A DNA stretch of 64,000 bases from positions 230,521 to 294,520 of the forward strand of contig NW_017803002.1 of assembly GCF_001625305.1 (NCBI RefSeq), in the 5' to 3' direction. Shown here piece after piece: positions 41,890-54,064 of this stretch. The notes below the pieces were generated by a model. That model worked only from the letters and a program-made list of their open reading frames with translations. It was not told where the DNA came from and searched no databases. The DNA is from Branchiostoma belcheri. Lineage: Eukaryota > Chordata > Leptocardii > Amphioxiformes > Branchiostomatidae. The position numbers and the translations under genes were made by a program. Numbering within the stretch: position 1 is the first letter of the stretch; the number at the start of each line of letters is the position of its first letter.

Positions 41890-42430
41890 CAGTATTGAAA
41901 AACTCTAAACGTTTTTTTTTCATATATCAATATATTTCAAGTTCTATTTGTAATCTTACTGGTAAACCATTTCAAAGTGTAATTGAACTTTCAGAAATCC
42001 TGTTTATGTGTTGTTGTTTTTCTACTTTTTCCCTTTCCTTTGGCCAAGTCGTGTTTATGGCATAACATTTCCTTTTAAAAAAATCGATGTAATTATTGGG
42101 ACAACATCACTCGTACTGAGGGGATCCACCTCCATTCATACATACCTGACAAACTTCCTTGGTTCTTTGTGAATATTTAATGTTATGAACTTCAAGGGTT
42201 TAAGTAGAATATTTGAACTGTAGCACGTGGACTTCCTCTGCTATTCTTTGAAAAGACCGAGTATTCAACAACGAAAGAAAGAAAGTAAATATAGTCATGT
42301 GGGTGCTTAGGCCAAATCACGTGATATATCACGTGATAATCACGTGATGGCGAAAGGAAAATTACTACTAGTATGTGTGTGTGATTGTGCCTTGATGATT
42401 TACTTTATGTTTTAGCGGTGTAAAGCCCCT
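41890..42430. other. AT-rich non-coding
   Basis: Only short features: TCACGTGATATATCACGTGATAATCACGTGA near 42315 gives three CACGTGA boxes, written here as positions because of length; no exon. Confidence 0.35.
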
Positions 42431-42435
42431 AGTTA

Positions 42436-42892
42436 GGCCACAGCAAGTAATTTATATGGATGACATCAGCGTGCGCATTAATTTTCGCCCGATTTTGGAA
42501 AAAAGTAAGAAATTTTGTTGCCTTATGACAGTGGTCAACATGCCGAAAATGGGCAAAGATGTCTGTTGTCCTGCCGGAATGTGAATGGCAGATAACTGTG
42601 AAGACAGGAGACAAGAAAAAGCTCTGTTTTAATGTTTTGTTTCTTAATTTGTTGCAGTGATATGTGATGCTGCCTGTGTATATGTGATGTTCCCACTGAA
42701 TCAAAAGCATTTGTACCATGATTGAGTCGAAATTTGAAAATGTGGGAACCTTGTTTTTTCGATCCGCATTGTTTTTTTTTAATTGAGATTTGGGGTATGT
42801 ACTTACTAGGTGTGGCCTAATTTTTTTCGCCCTCTCGCATTTTATTTAGAGCCTGCGGAGGATGTCATCCATAAAATGCACATGCTGTGGCC
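42436..42892. mobile_element. Harbinger-like MITE, GGCCACAGC family
   Basis: GGCCACAGCAAGTAATT and CATGCTGTGGCC ends, exact TTA duplications (42433-42435, 42893-42895). This is the most complete copy of the subfamily in the window. Confidence 0.8.
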
Positions 42893-43137
42893 TTACACAT
42901 AGCCGCGAATTTGGCCTCTCGAACACCGGTACCTTCGAACTCCCGCTATACTGTTCAACTGCGCTATGGTTGGCTGGTGTTCGGGAGTAGGTCGGGCGTG
43001 GTTGGCAGTCAAATTTGACTCAAATTTAACTCAGATTCGATTCGATTCGTATGGAAAGGTTGGTGTGGCCTAATTCTGGTCAAACTATAGCTTCTGCCGA
43101 GCTTCAGCCTACCTTGACCGGTGTTCAGGGGAAAGTT

Positions 43138-43407
43138 TAGCCTGGTATCCAGTCTTACCAGACGTGATTGGGGGTGTTGGGGTGTTCAGGCAGGCTGTGT
43201 CTTCGGAGGCTCAAACAGCTTCCCCCGCCCAGTGCAACAGGCCGACCCGGTAGGAGTGTTACGCTATTATAAGAGACAGTTTGCTTGGAGATTTGATTTC
43301 CCCCCAACACATCAATCTCTCGTGAAATACACACCGGGAAACCTATGTGAGGCGGGCGGGACAGAGCTCTTGTGGCCCCGACCACGATCAGACTGGATAC
43401 CAGGCTA
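43138..43407. mobile_element. MITE with TAGCCTGGTATCCAGTC termini
   Basis: Full-length copy, same orientation as 3201-3474. Confidence 0.85.
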
Positions 43408-43667
43408 GTGAAATCGGCTTACAGCAAAAGTACCCGTGACTCAACGCAGAGTTTACAAAAATCAACATTTTCACCTATATTGTACGTGTAGTTGTGAAAC
43501 CAGGACATTTATTTTCGCACATGTAGACAGATTAACCTCACATTTCTTGGTACTCGTTGCTATGCGTGCATGTTTCTTTCTGTAATACGAAGATACCATA
43601 TGTAGCAATGTTTAGTAACACATTTGTGGCTCGCTATGTTTTGAACCCCAGTCTAGTCTCTGGGTAC

Positions 43668-43933
43668 TGTATTTCTTTTATTATTCCAACATTTTATCAC
43701 AAGACATGTTGACGACACATTCAGAATTTTCAACTTATTTTCACAACGCCGCCACCAACGCAGACGAACTCATGAACGAACTACAGACATGTTCATTTTC
43801 AACTGAATGAAGTGAGGAAATTCGTGTGAAGTGCCTTTCCCAAGGGCACAAGATCGGTGGCATGGCAGGATTCGAACTCGGGACCTCTTGGTTATACGAA
43901 CCGAACGCTTTGTCGTTGCGCCACGCGACCCCA
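43668..43933 (-). mobile_element. tRNA-derived SINE
   Basis: Minus-strand copy with a perfect GGTACTGTAT target duplication on both sides. Confidence 0.85.
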
Positions 43934-44248
43934 GGTACTGTATGTTACAACCTTATGAGTACTGTAATCCCGTTTATGGTCACGGTAGCAAAAGTTCACG
44001 GTCTGACAAAAATGGACATGTTCACGGAACCATATATTCACGGTGGTGACAGGTGCAGGAAAAAGAAAGTCCAGGAATTATTTGTTAACTGTAATGATAA
44101 GTTCATGGTACAGAAGTGACTGTGAAAACAATGAACATAACAGTACAGTGAAAAAAAATCAGGAATTACAGTATTCACATAAGTTACGCCATGCGAACAG
44201 TCATTATTGTGGTAGCGCATGACCTCCGTGATATTTACTTCAGACTAA

Positions 44249-44695
44249 GGCCACACCGAGTTAATTTTATGGATGACATCCACGCGCGCATTGATTTTTT
44301 TTTTTAATTTTGGCCTGTCAAGTTCTCAAAAAATAAAAATAAAATCACGTCCTCCAAGGCTCTGGCCTGGCTCTAGGCCTGGGTAGTCCATGGTAGTTAG
44401 CGACAATACGGAGCCGGTGGTAACTCTGGAGGACGGCACCCAGGCTACAGAATCTCCACCACTCAAGAACTCAGTACATACGCACAGTGCCGACTCATAA
44501 ATTCCGCAAAAAGCCAGCATGTGCCGGCTTGTCGTATACGTCGCTATGTACTGCCGCAAATTCACAATACCAGCTTTGTTTTCCTGTGGTTTAGTAGCAT
44601 TTTTATTTTTTTGCCAGAATTTTTTTTTATTCGCCCGCGCGCACTAGTTTGTGGGTCTTCAGAGGATGTCATCCATAAAATTAAGTCGGTGTAGC
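44249..44695. mobile_element. Harbinger-like MITE, GGCCACACCGA family
   Basis: Ends GGCCACACCGAGTTAA and TTAAGTCGGTGTAGCC. Inner sequence matches 7350-7746 and 11901-12325. Confidence 0.75.
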
Positions 44696-44919
44696 CTTTC
44701 TTAGTGATGTGGCCTAAACCTTTCCGTGTTATTTCGTAACATTATTTTCGCCCAGTACATACAGGAACTTTCCCCATCATTTCCTATTAATGAGCCGGAA
44801 AAAGAAAATGCCACGTGTATGATGTAAACACATGTATATGTAAAGAGTGAAAAGTTCCACCTTGGAGCTCACCTACTTTCCCTTTGAAGTTCCGCCTTTG
44901 CAGGTCACGCCACCCTGGG

Positions 44920-44970
44920 TGACGTCAGCGGATGGTGACGTCATGGCGCGGGAAATCCCCAGGATTTCCC
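44920..44970. promoter_or_regulatory. Compact CRE/kappaB cluster between the IL-17 genes
   Basis: Two TGACGTCA sites 16 bp apart (44920-44927, 44936-44943), then GGGAAATCCCC (44950-44960) and GGATTTCCC (44962-44970). Outside the repeats I recognise. All four are exact consensus sites, so an inducible enhancer is possible; the target gene is unknown. Confidence 0.5.
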
Positions 44971-44994
44971 ACATTGGAGCTTTAGCTGGTGTTG

Positions 44995-45190
44995 TAGCCT
45001 CCGTATCAGGCTTATAGAACTGGAGGTTTGGTGGTCTTCGGCTGTTTTCTGATTAGCCCAGTTCTAAAAACGGGTGTAATTCAACCAGGCTGGCTATGTT
45101 GTCTATATGCAATCAGGAAATAGCACATAAAAGCTCCCAAAGACCCTGAAGACCCCCCCAAACCCCAGTTTTGACATGCTATGGAGGCTA
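44995..45190. mobile_element. MITE with TAGCCTCC termini
   Basis: TAGCCTCCGTATCA and TGCTATGGAGGCTA ends; about 196 bp. A second copy at 54065-54454 carries an insertion. Confidence 0.75.
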
Positions 45191-45514
45191 GTTAATTGAA
45201 GATTTTGTATCAAGATTTTGTATCTCCGACGTACTGAGAAAGCAATGACAGACATTTATTTGTTTATTTGTTTGTTTGTTTGTGTTTTAACTCTAGTTTG
45301 TGGATAAAATTAAAATGCAACTTCTACATACATACATGATAAAAAGACATAATGTATTAATTATTTACATTTATGAATCATTAAGGAGTTTCACAATGTA
45401 GGGAAATGGGCTCTTAGAGTAACGCCTCGTACGTGCTACAATACCGTCACATTTTTTTCTTGCCTTGTTGCCCGCCCTGTTACTTCGCCTCTTGTCAGAG
45501 AGGCGAAGTAACAT

Positions 45515-45732
45515 ACCCTGGAAGCCAAACTCGTTTTCCGAACCGCAAGAGCCCTTCGCCCGCTGGTGTAAATTACCGCTACGGGGGAGTCTAGCCCGGG
45601 GGTAGCTTGGCTGTCCGAAACCTCCCCACGGGCTCAACTCCACCGCAGCGGTAATTTAGGTCTGCAGGCGTAGGGCTTCTGGTTGCCGAAGGAAACGGTT
45701 AGCGGCCCGTGAAATTGGCTGGCGCCCAGGGT
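45515..45732. repeat. GC-rich inverted-repeat element
   Basis: Inverse copy of 3478-3700. It sits between two arms of CGAAGTAACA-type sequence. Confidence 0.6.
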
Positions 45733-45901
45733 AAAGTAACAGGGCGGGCAAAGTCAAAGTCACCCGAGCGGAGCGGAGGTATCCACCGTGGGAATCACCT
45801 GTACAAGTTCCTCCTTTGAGACTTTCCCGCACATTTTTCTAAACGTCACAGGGTGACAAAGAAACGTTAAGGGGGTTACCCTTTCATAGCGCACTTAGAC
45901 T

Positions 45902-46177
45902 TAGCCTGGTATCCAGTCTTACGTGATTGGGGGTGTTGGGGTGTTCAGGCAGGTTGTGTCTTCGGTCGGGGGCTCTGATAGCTTCCCCCGCCCAGTGCAA
46001 CAGGCCGTCCCGGTAGGAGTGTTACGCTAATAAGAGACAGTATGCTTGGGGATTTGGTTTGGGGGAGGGCTAATCAATCTCTCGTGAAATACATACCGGG
46101 TAACCTATGTGAGGCGGGCGGGACAGAGCTCTTGTGGCCCCGACCACAATCTGACTGGATACGGTATTACCAGGCTA
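45902..46177. mobile_element. MITE with TAGCCTGGTATCCAGTC termini
   Basis: Full-length copy with a small internal deletion and an insertion near the right end. Confidence 0.8.
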
Positions 46178-46179
46178 AC

Positions 46180-47200
46180 TTAGATTGGAATACGTGGTCT
46201 CTCGCCGGTCCAGAAGACTACATATATAATAATAATTCGATAAGGAAAAGATTAAAGATAACTGTCCAGGTGTAGAGAAGGAAACCCACAAAGTAAGAAA
46301 TCAGGATCCACCAGGGGTTTTACGTTTTCTCGATAATGATTGTTTTTGGCGACGTCTCAGGGAGGATCCTAATGGTACAGTATTGTGTGCAGTTTGCAAG
46401 AATTCATAGGAATGGTACAGGCATTTTGTCCACGGGAATGGAATGTGTACAGGCATGTCTCTGACCCACATCTATGCCCACATTCCTGGAAACTCTTGGG
46501 AAGACCTCTCTGCCCCGGATGGCCCTACTTTCTGTGACCCCAGGGCTCTTTCACTATACACTCAGGGGAGGAGTGCACTGTATCTGTCTAGACTTAACAG
46601 GTACCAAGTCTCTCTCAAAATCATGAAATGACGGCAGTGCCATGCAAACAATAACCCTAACAGCAACCACCGTCGCCATGGCAATGCATGTTTTCATTGC
46701 CAGTCTTGTTATATTTGTTTTATCTTATTTACAATGCATGATACTGGGTTAAAATTAATAATTTTGGAATCATAGCATCTGAGGGGAAACTCTAGGTAGA
46801 ACTTTAGAGTTTCTTGTTTTCATGCATTTTTCTTACCATTTATAACAAATTTACTTGTTTTATGTGCAAATAAAAAAAAAAGACTAAACTAACGAACTTA
46901 AAGCTCAACACGAGAAGTTAGATGTAAAAAATCTTTTATTTCACAACTAGGAACGAAGTAGTGACACGACACAGATAATTCATAAGTTACAACAGTTACG
47001 CCAGATAAAATTAACACAAACTATTACGATATATATATGACGCGTTGCAAATATATACAATTCATTCTTGTACGTATGTCTGTGTTCAATCAATATGATC
47101 ACTACACATTTTACAAATACTTCTGGTGAACGCTATAATAATCATTAAATTTACAACTGATCATTTGTTTTCTTAGCAAAAATTAACGCATATCGTAATG
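46180..47200. other. Non-coding, unassigned
   Basis: A plus-strand open frame at 46443-46631 has no recognised motif and no clear splice sites; treated as chance. Confidence 0.35.
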
Positions 47201-47216
47201 TTCAATTACTTTACCA

Positions 47217-47219
<3 letters not shown>

Positions 47220-47290
<71 letters not shown>
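47220..47290. repeat. (TA)n microsatellite
   Basis: About 66 bp of TA repeats. Confidence 0.95.
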
Positions 47291-47291
<1 letters not shown>

Positions 47292-47767
47292 AATCTATTA
47301 GCGCAGAAAAAACATTTCTATTGCAAAAAAAGAAATTAGCGACAATGTTTACAAAGTCGACATGTTCGAACTTCTTTGAGAAGTACTTTTACACAGCATA
47401 ACTTGCAAGTCTAGTCAGTCTTTTTAAGACAAAGTAAGTTAGAACCTTACATACCACTTATGTTCTCCGTTTTTGGAGAATGGCTTATTATTATTGTACT
47501 GGTCAACTAAAACGTGACCGTCTGGATTAATGTATAACTTCCTATGGAAGTTGAGATAGCGCATTCGAACATGGAGAGACCGTGCTCCTATGTACAGTAA
47601 CAAACTTAGTTACTTCGCAGACATAGCCTGAACTTACCTACACACCTCTTCTCAGTATCTCCTATTACCATTTCTTATAAGTAATTAGTGCTCTAAACAT
47701 AGGGACTGCTGGCAAAGGAAAGAAACAAGTGGTACACAACGACTTTCCCTTATTCTATATGCCCTTG

Positions 47768-47965
47768 TCATGAAAGTTCATCTGTGTTGGTAGAAAACAT
47801 TATGAAGCAATTTTAAACTGCAGTTTCCAACACAACAAATTGGACTCACCCAAATTTTAGACTGTACAACTCCAGTCATTCTTTGACGACGACTGGAGTT
47901 GTACAGTCGAAAATTTGTGAGTCCAATTTGTTGTGTTGGAAATTGCAGTTTGAACTTGTTTCATA
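47768..47965. repeat. Palindromic element, relative of 35870-36232
   Basis: Arms containing ACTGTACAACTCCAGTC and its inverse with almost no spacer. Confidence 0.7.
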
Positions 47966-48580
47966 TATGACTTTGTGTTGTTTTAAAAACACAATTTCTA
48001 CCTGCATTTAATCAATGCCTACCAACTGTCATTGTTTTAAAATAATTTGTTTGAAGATGTGTGACCACGTTGTTTCTTTCCTTTTACACCACCTCTCACA
48101 GAATTCATAAAGGTAGTTGACACTGAGATGATATTACAATAAATAGATAAAAAAAGCTTTGCGAGAATTCAATACGACAGGAACCATTCACCTATTTACC
48201 ATTCCCAGAATGCATAGCGCTATTAATAAAGGATTCAATATAAGGTATATACCGTTAACGTTATACAGTTTTGTTTCTGTGTTTGTTTGTTTGTTGTTAA
48301 CTAGTGTTGGAGCATTTCGTATTCAAATTTAGTTGACTTACTACTTATTATCTGACAACAAAAAGAGTGTAAAATCAATGTGTTATTAAACAGAAACATG
48401 TACACTTGCTTAAAAACGTTACATGTACTCTCTTTAGTGGTAACGATTTACCTTCTGTCAATGTGCAATAGAAGAAAAATACAACTATTGCGCTAAAGAA
48501 TTCATATAAATATAAAAAACCTTCATTATTTGGAATTTCAACATCCACGAATGTAAAGACATCGAAGGAAGTAAAAAATT

Positions 48581-48805
48581 CTGACTCATATCGCTATGCA
48601 TCATGGGAATGGGAAAAGGTGATCTCTGATTGGTTGAGGACCATCAAAGGAACTCATAAATTCCGACTTATACCGCTATGCATCATGGGAATGGGAAAAG
48701 GTGATCTCTGTTTTGTCGAGGACCATCAAAGGAACTAATAAATTCTGACTCATACCGCTATGCATCATGGGAAGGGGTAAATGTGATCTCTGATTGGTCG
48801 ATGAC
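48581..48805. repeat. 82-bp tandem repeat reaching the IL-17B stop codon
   Basis: Landmarks at 48581, 48663 and 48745 give a period of exactly 82 bp; about 2.7 units. Each carries CGCTATGCATCATGGGAA. The last unit fades into the terminal codons of IL-17B, so the array forms the start of its 3' UTR. Confidence 0.85.
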
Positions 48806-50680
48806 CTAGCTCTTGGGCGTGGCACAGGTACAGCCGACAGGTACGTCCTCCCAGGCCACTTCATAGCGCCACCGGCCCTTTCTGTCACACTTGGACCTGC
48901 GCAGAACCTTCATCTGTGAGTAGATGGGCTCGGAGAAATAGTTGTAGTCCTGCACGCCGTTGACAAGGCAGGCCGTGCACAGGCACTTAGCTTTGGCGAT
49001 CTCTGTAGAGAGGGAAAACAGATATACAAAATACACGTTAATACATAATTTGTGTTTCCTTTAAAAAAACGATATGTTATTCATAAATAAGCTTCATTGA
49101 GCGCCTACTTTTTTTAAGCAATCAAATCGAATTAGAGTCAAATTTAACCCCCAAGCACTCCGTTATTATGTTTACTGAAGGACAACATATTGTTTTTTTT
49201 TTGCTCTGTTTCTTCCTCTTCTTCTTCTCCAAACAGTGACTTCTGACCTAACCAATGACATGATTTGTTGTTGTCTGTCACCATGGTGACTAGTGTTGGG
49301 TTATATAATGTTGCAATTTCATGGTCTGTTCTACTCCTGTCACCATATACTAGTAGTACATGTATGTGAATGTGTTTGAGTAAGAATTAACAGAGCAGAC
49401 CATGTCCAAAGGTAAGCATTATATGCATTTGCGTTGCAAATGCTACTTCTCTAGTTTCAACCTGTATTTAGTACGTTTTATGTTCTTGAGGAAAATATCT
49501 TATAAGCACGTGTGTGCTTCCTATCATAAACTATGTGAGTAAAATAAAAATTAAATAAAATAAAATATAATAACACTCCTTAAATAATACTACTGACCTG
49601 TTGGGTACCGGTTGACGTCCACGTCCAGCTCCCAGGCCCAGGGGCTGATGGCGCGCTGGCTGATGTCCCCATCGTGAGCCACCGCCGACTCCGGGCAGGA
49701 CATCTCGGCGTTCCGCTTCCTCCTGCCCGCGTCGTTCTTCAGCTGCTCCGCCAGCACGATGGGCGTGGTCTTCTCGTACGCTTGACGCGCTCCCCTCAAC
49801 TTCCTGGGGAAAATTTACAAACAACAATGAAATGAAATGAAATACATTTATTCATGCCACAACAGGCTAGGTACAGGTCAAGACTTAAGACACATTACAA
49901 ACGTATATAGAAAAGTAGAGACAAAAGATACACTACTTGACTTGGGTACTATACATGTACTAGGCTAATACAAAGTGTTCTGGTTGCTGACCTAATACAG
50001 AGTCAACTTCTCGCTTTTTTGTACAATGATCAGGTAAAGGGACAATGGGAACAGTGTGATTCTTCCTTTAGGCCACACCAATTTAATTTGTTGGTTCACG
50101 GATTTTCTGATTTGCAAAAAAAAACAACATTTCAGCCTCTGAATCAACTCCAAAATGCTCATTTTTTGTCCCAACAGTTAATGGAGGCCCATTCTCTTCA
50201 TAGTTGTTACAGTGTTCCATCTGTCAATGCACTGGATCGATTAAAGGTTTGAAATTTAATGTTTGAATGACAAACTAGCCTGGTATGTTGCCTTCATGGC
50301 TCCTATCGTGTCAAAATGAAAAATTGAATAAAAATTAACACAAGAGTCTTTACCTTGATTTTTGCTTCTCAGAGAGGTCTTGACACTCCGTCTGACTTTT
50401 CTCGGAGTGTCCTTTGTTTCTGCTCTGTCTCCTTCTCTCCTTTGCACCGTCTTCACGTCGTCTGTCGTTCGATCTTCTCTTCTGTGCGTCAATGGCTCCG
50501 ACAAGAGCCATGAGGGCGACAGCAAATGTGATCTAGATAAGAGAAAAGGGCAGATGAGTCAAGGTGTCAAAATGATGATGAAGCCCCTGTATGTAAGACT
50601 TTCGGTTGTGTGAAAAAGAAATAACACTTTCAGAACAACAGTGAATAAAACTGGACTAAAAACTAGAAGAAAACAAACAA

Positions 50681-50735
<55 letters not shown>

Positions 50736-52294
50736 GAAACAAACAAGCAAACACACACACACACACACAAACAAACAGAAAACAAAAATTCTACTTTCTA
50801 TGCAGGGATCTCCTATTGTATCCGCCATACATAGCTTGTACGTATATAACGTTAGTCCTGCATGTACATATGGTACATATGGCAGCGCCCATCTCCGTTT
50901 CTGTAGCCCCTGGGCCGCATAATTGTGCAACAGGGCTACTTAGTCCACTGGTAGTGGTGTGTATTGTAACTCCTATTCTCATTACGAGTACTAAACAGTA
51001 CTTATGCCTTTAATACAATGGTTCAGCCGAGGATCAAACTCAGGAACTACCGAATGCAAGACAAGCGCTCATACAATTCACTTTTGCACATGTGTATGGC
51101 CACTGAATAACATATTTCCATCATGCTCTAGCCTGTTATCCAGTCTGATCGTGGTCGGGGCCGCAAGAGCTCTGTCCCGCCCGCCTCACATAGGTTTCCC
51201 GGTGTGTATTTCACGACAGATTGATTAGCCCTCCCCCAAACCAAATCCCCAAGCATACTGTCTCTTATTTGCGTAACACTCCTACCGGGACGGCCTGTTG
51301 CACTGGGCGGGGGAAGCTATTAGAGCCCCCGTAGACACAGCCTGCTTGAACACCCCAACAACCCCAATCACGTAAGACTGGATACCAGGCTATCCCCCAA
51401 ACCAAATCCCCAGGCATACTGTCTCTTATTAGCATAACACTCCTACCGGGACGGTCTGTTGCACTGGGCGGGGGAAGCTATTTGAGCCCCCGTAGACACA
51501 ACCTGCCTGAACACCCCAACACCCCCAATCACGTAAGACTGGATACCAGGCTAAGGGGCCTGGTAACCGCTCCTAAAAACTGTTTATTTGTGTTTACTGC
51601 GCGACGAACACATTTGCTTCCTGCTCCAAACACAGGGAGTCCCTCGTGACGTAGTGCTATATTTGCGGCTTAATTATTCACGGGGAATCCCCGAGGATTG
51701 ACCAATCACAGCGCAGTGCGCTGCCAGCGCTCTGAACTTCCGGTTCGGAGTTGGGGAATGCCACACCCTAGTTAACTTTAAACTTTTACGCGGCGCCGTC
51801 TTGACGTTTACCGTGGGACATAGCCTTCTGTTGTTGAGAATATTATAACGTTACTTATATGTCAGTACAGACGTATTCAATGGCTGTCTAAAGTTACTTT
51901 GGCGGGGCTAATTTACGTAAACATGCACGGGGTCTCAGTGTAGCTTTACTGAACAGGTGTCTCTTTGGTTTCCGGCCAAAGTAGCCGAAGCGTATCACTG
52001 AATAACTTCGCTAAATATGCAATACCTGCCAAGCCCCCTAGACCGTAAGAGCTCATACATAACACAGGTTAAAGCGTTTGTCTGCTACATTTAATTGTAC
52101 CAGACGAAAAGCGTTCAGGTCAGAACTTGCACAACTTGTCTACAAGAGCACTGTAAAATATTTACAGGGGATGAAAATGTAACTGTCGGGTTAAAAAAAA
52201 ACGAAGGCAAAAATATTCCATGAAATACTCACAACTTATAAGAAATATAAAACTAAAAGAAAAAAAAAAGACTTACCACAACAGAAATCTTCAT
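48806..52294 (-). CDS. Interleukin-17 family cytokine, gene B
   Basis: Exons 52277-52294, 50354-50532, 49598-49803 and 48806-49002 close in phase and encode 199 residues. The signal peptide MKISVVITFAVALMALVGA spans exons 1 and 2. A long basic linker follows (KRRSNDRRRED, KERRRQSRNK), and the IL-17 fold starts near TECQDL. Signatures: MSCPES with Cys102, AISPWAWELDVDVNRYPT, KCLCTAC (140-146), MKVLRRSKC (Cys173) and terminal VGCTC (Cys192, Cys194). It is a clear paralogue of gene A, in the same orientation, with one more intron, which falls in the arginine codon of KQKSRKL. A TATAA-type box lies about 104 bp upstream of the ATG. Secreted cytokine; receptor unknown. Confidence 0.94.
49195..49460. 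repeat. Dispersed repeat (intact copy)
   Basis: Uninterrupted version of 21205-21880. In the intron between IL-17B exons 3 and 4. Confidence 0.7.
50688..50730. repeat. (AG)n microsatellite
   Basis: About 42 bp of AG, followed by a short (AC)n tract at 50752-50768; in IL-17B intron 1. Confidence 0.9.
51129..51553. mobile_element. TAGCCTGGTATCC-type MITE, one and a half copies
   Basis: A full inverted copy (51129-51392) is followed directly by a second right part (51393-51553). A similar arrangement occurs at 55018-55410. Confidence 0.8.
51682..51692. promoter_or_regulatory. Perfect kappaB palindrome in IL-17B intron 1
   Basis: GGGGAATCCCC, followed 13 bp later by ACCAATCA (CCAAT box). Exact NF-kappaB consensus; function inferred. 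Confidence 0.45.
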
Positions 52295-52397
52295 CAGAAC
52301 TGAAAAGTTTTTCCTGTAGACTCGAGGACAATTTTCTGTGGTGTTGCTTGGTGAACGGTGGACAAGTTGAGTGTAGGTCCATGCCTACCACGTTGTC

Positions 52398-52403
52398 TTA
52401 TAA
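52398..52403 (-). promoter_or_regulatory. TATA box of IL-17 gene B
   Basis: CTTATAAG centred about 105 bp upstream of the ATG. A kappaB-like GGAACTTTCC lies at 52523-52532. Confidence 0.5.
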
Positions 52404-52404
52404 G

Positions 52405-54060
52405 GGGTATGTCTTTTTTAAGTGGCTATTTTTAGCTCGGCCTGTCATGTTGTGTACCCGGGACTGGCCCGGAACCATAACATAATCAATGCAAGCACCA
52501 ATCACGTGCAGGGCTGCGCGGAGGAACTTTCCATTCTACACTTCCGGGTAAAAAAAAAGGGACCTATTTATTTTATAGTGACGTCAACTAGGTGTTTACC
52601 AATATGTCTAACTGTAGTTCATACCATCACGTTGGTAAAAGTACACATCACGTGTTAGACAGAAGGAACGTATTGCAGTTATGATTATATATAATACACA
52701 TGTTCATATTTCTGACAGGTGGCTGAATCCACCTGTATACATATCACTTAAAGGCCCATTGCGTAACATTTTTTCACAAAAAATCAAAATGTTTTGATTG
52801 TTGAAATCTTCATACGATTGTTATTTATAATCTAGCTTTTCAGCATATTTGTGCTATTATTTCACTTTTCTGACAATTATGATTGGTGCTAATACAGCCA
52901 ACACGGGATGTATTCATTTTGAGGCGCCACCACAAAATACAATTGAGAATGTGAACAAACATGACTGATTTTCCTGTATTTCCAGCTTTAAAACTCACTC
53001 ATACATTTTTGGGCACCTGACTTCCTTAACGGCACATATTTGTAATAGAGCAGGTTTGATTGTAATGACCAGAAAATTGTTTTTGTACTGTCAGTAGCAG
53101 CTTTGAGAAAACTGACATAAAACGTGTTATCACGAGCTGAGAAACCAATAGAAAAGGACGTTTCGAACAACGGGAACTAGAATGGCTCTCTCTAAAGTAA
53201 AGGATGGTACCGACAACTATCTACCCCATCCCATCAGCTCAACATATGCCGTTTTCATCCTGTTAAGTGGTATCTATAATGTCTACACGTAGACAGCACG
53301 CAAATAGTGTGTGTGTGCGTTTGTGTGCATGTTTTTATGTGTTCCACTTGTTCAACTGATTTCAATACGTTAGATCCTATAGACAAATTCATCTACATTC
53401 TCAGGGGAGAAAACCAATACAGTTCTCAAATAGGAAAATACATTAAAGAATGTTTCAATCTTAGAGACTACATGTTAGACAATATATATAGTTAAAGCTT
53501 TATTGTTACCACTGATATATATTCTGTACGTAATTTGCCACATACATGTACATATATTCTGTACGAGGATGAAGTTGTCCATACTATGTATTTAACCTTG
53601 TTAGACCTTTAGTTGTGGAAGACCCACGTGGGAAGACCATACAAAAGTCCCTGTACTTTTTGTTGTGTCAATAAAGAATCTTACGTGTGGTTGTGTACGT
53701 TAGAGCGTGCTTGTGCCCATTTTTTGGTGTGAGGGGGGGGGGGCATGAAAATGGAAAACAATTTCAAGGGACTGTGGTCTCGGTAAATGCGGGTAGTGTT
53801 TTTTTAGTGTGGGGTTCGTCGGTTTTTCTGCGACAATTTATATGACTGTCGGTATCATTAAAGGACAATCTTTTCTGTCGTAAGACAGCTAAAATGCACG
53901 GCACGACACAGCCACGACGGACAAACAAATCCTTCCAGTCACTGTCGTACACAAGTCAAGTCAATCTTTATTTGCACAACAATTGTAACGCGTACAATGC
54001 ATGGCAAACTCTTCAGTACACATGCCATGCGTCCGCTGACCGAGCTCTAAGCGACAAACA
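52405..54060. other. Intergenic, with one LINE fragment
   Basis: 53350-53494 (plus) encodes a short peptide ending KYIKECFNLRDYMLDNIYS that resembles the extreme C-terminus of LINE proteins. The rest is unassigned. Confidence 0.4.
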
Positions 54061-54064
54061 TAGT

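Noticed and set aside
46443-46631. Plus-strand exon of 62 codons
   Set aside because: No recognised domain and no consistent acceptor or donor.
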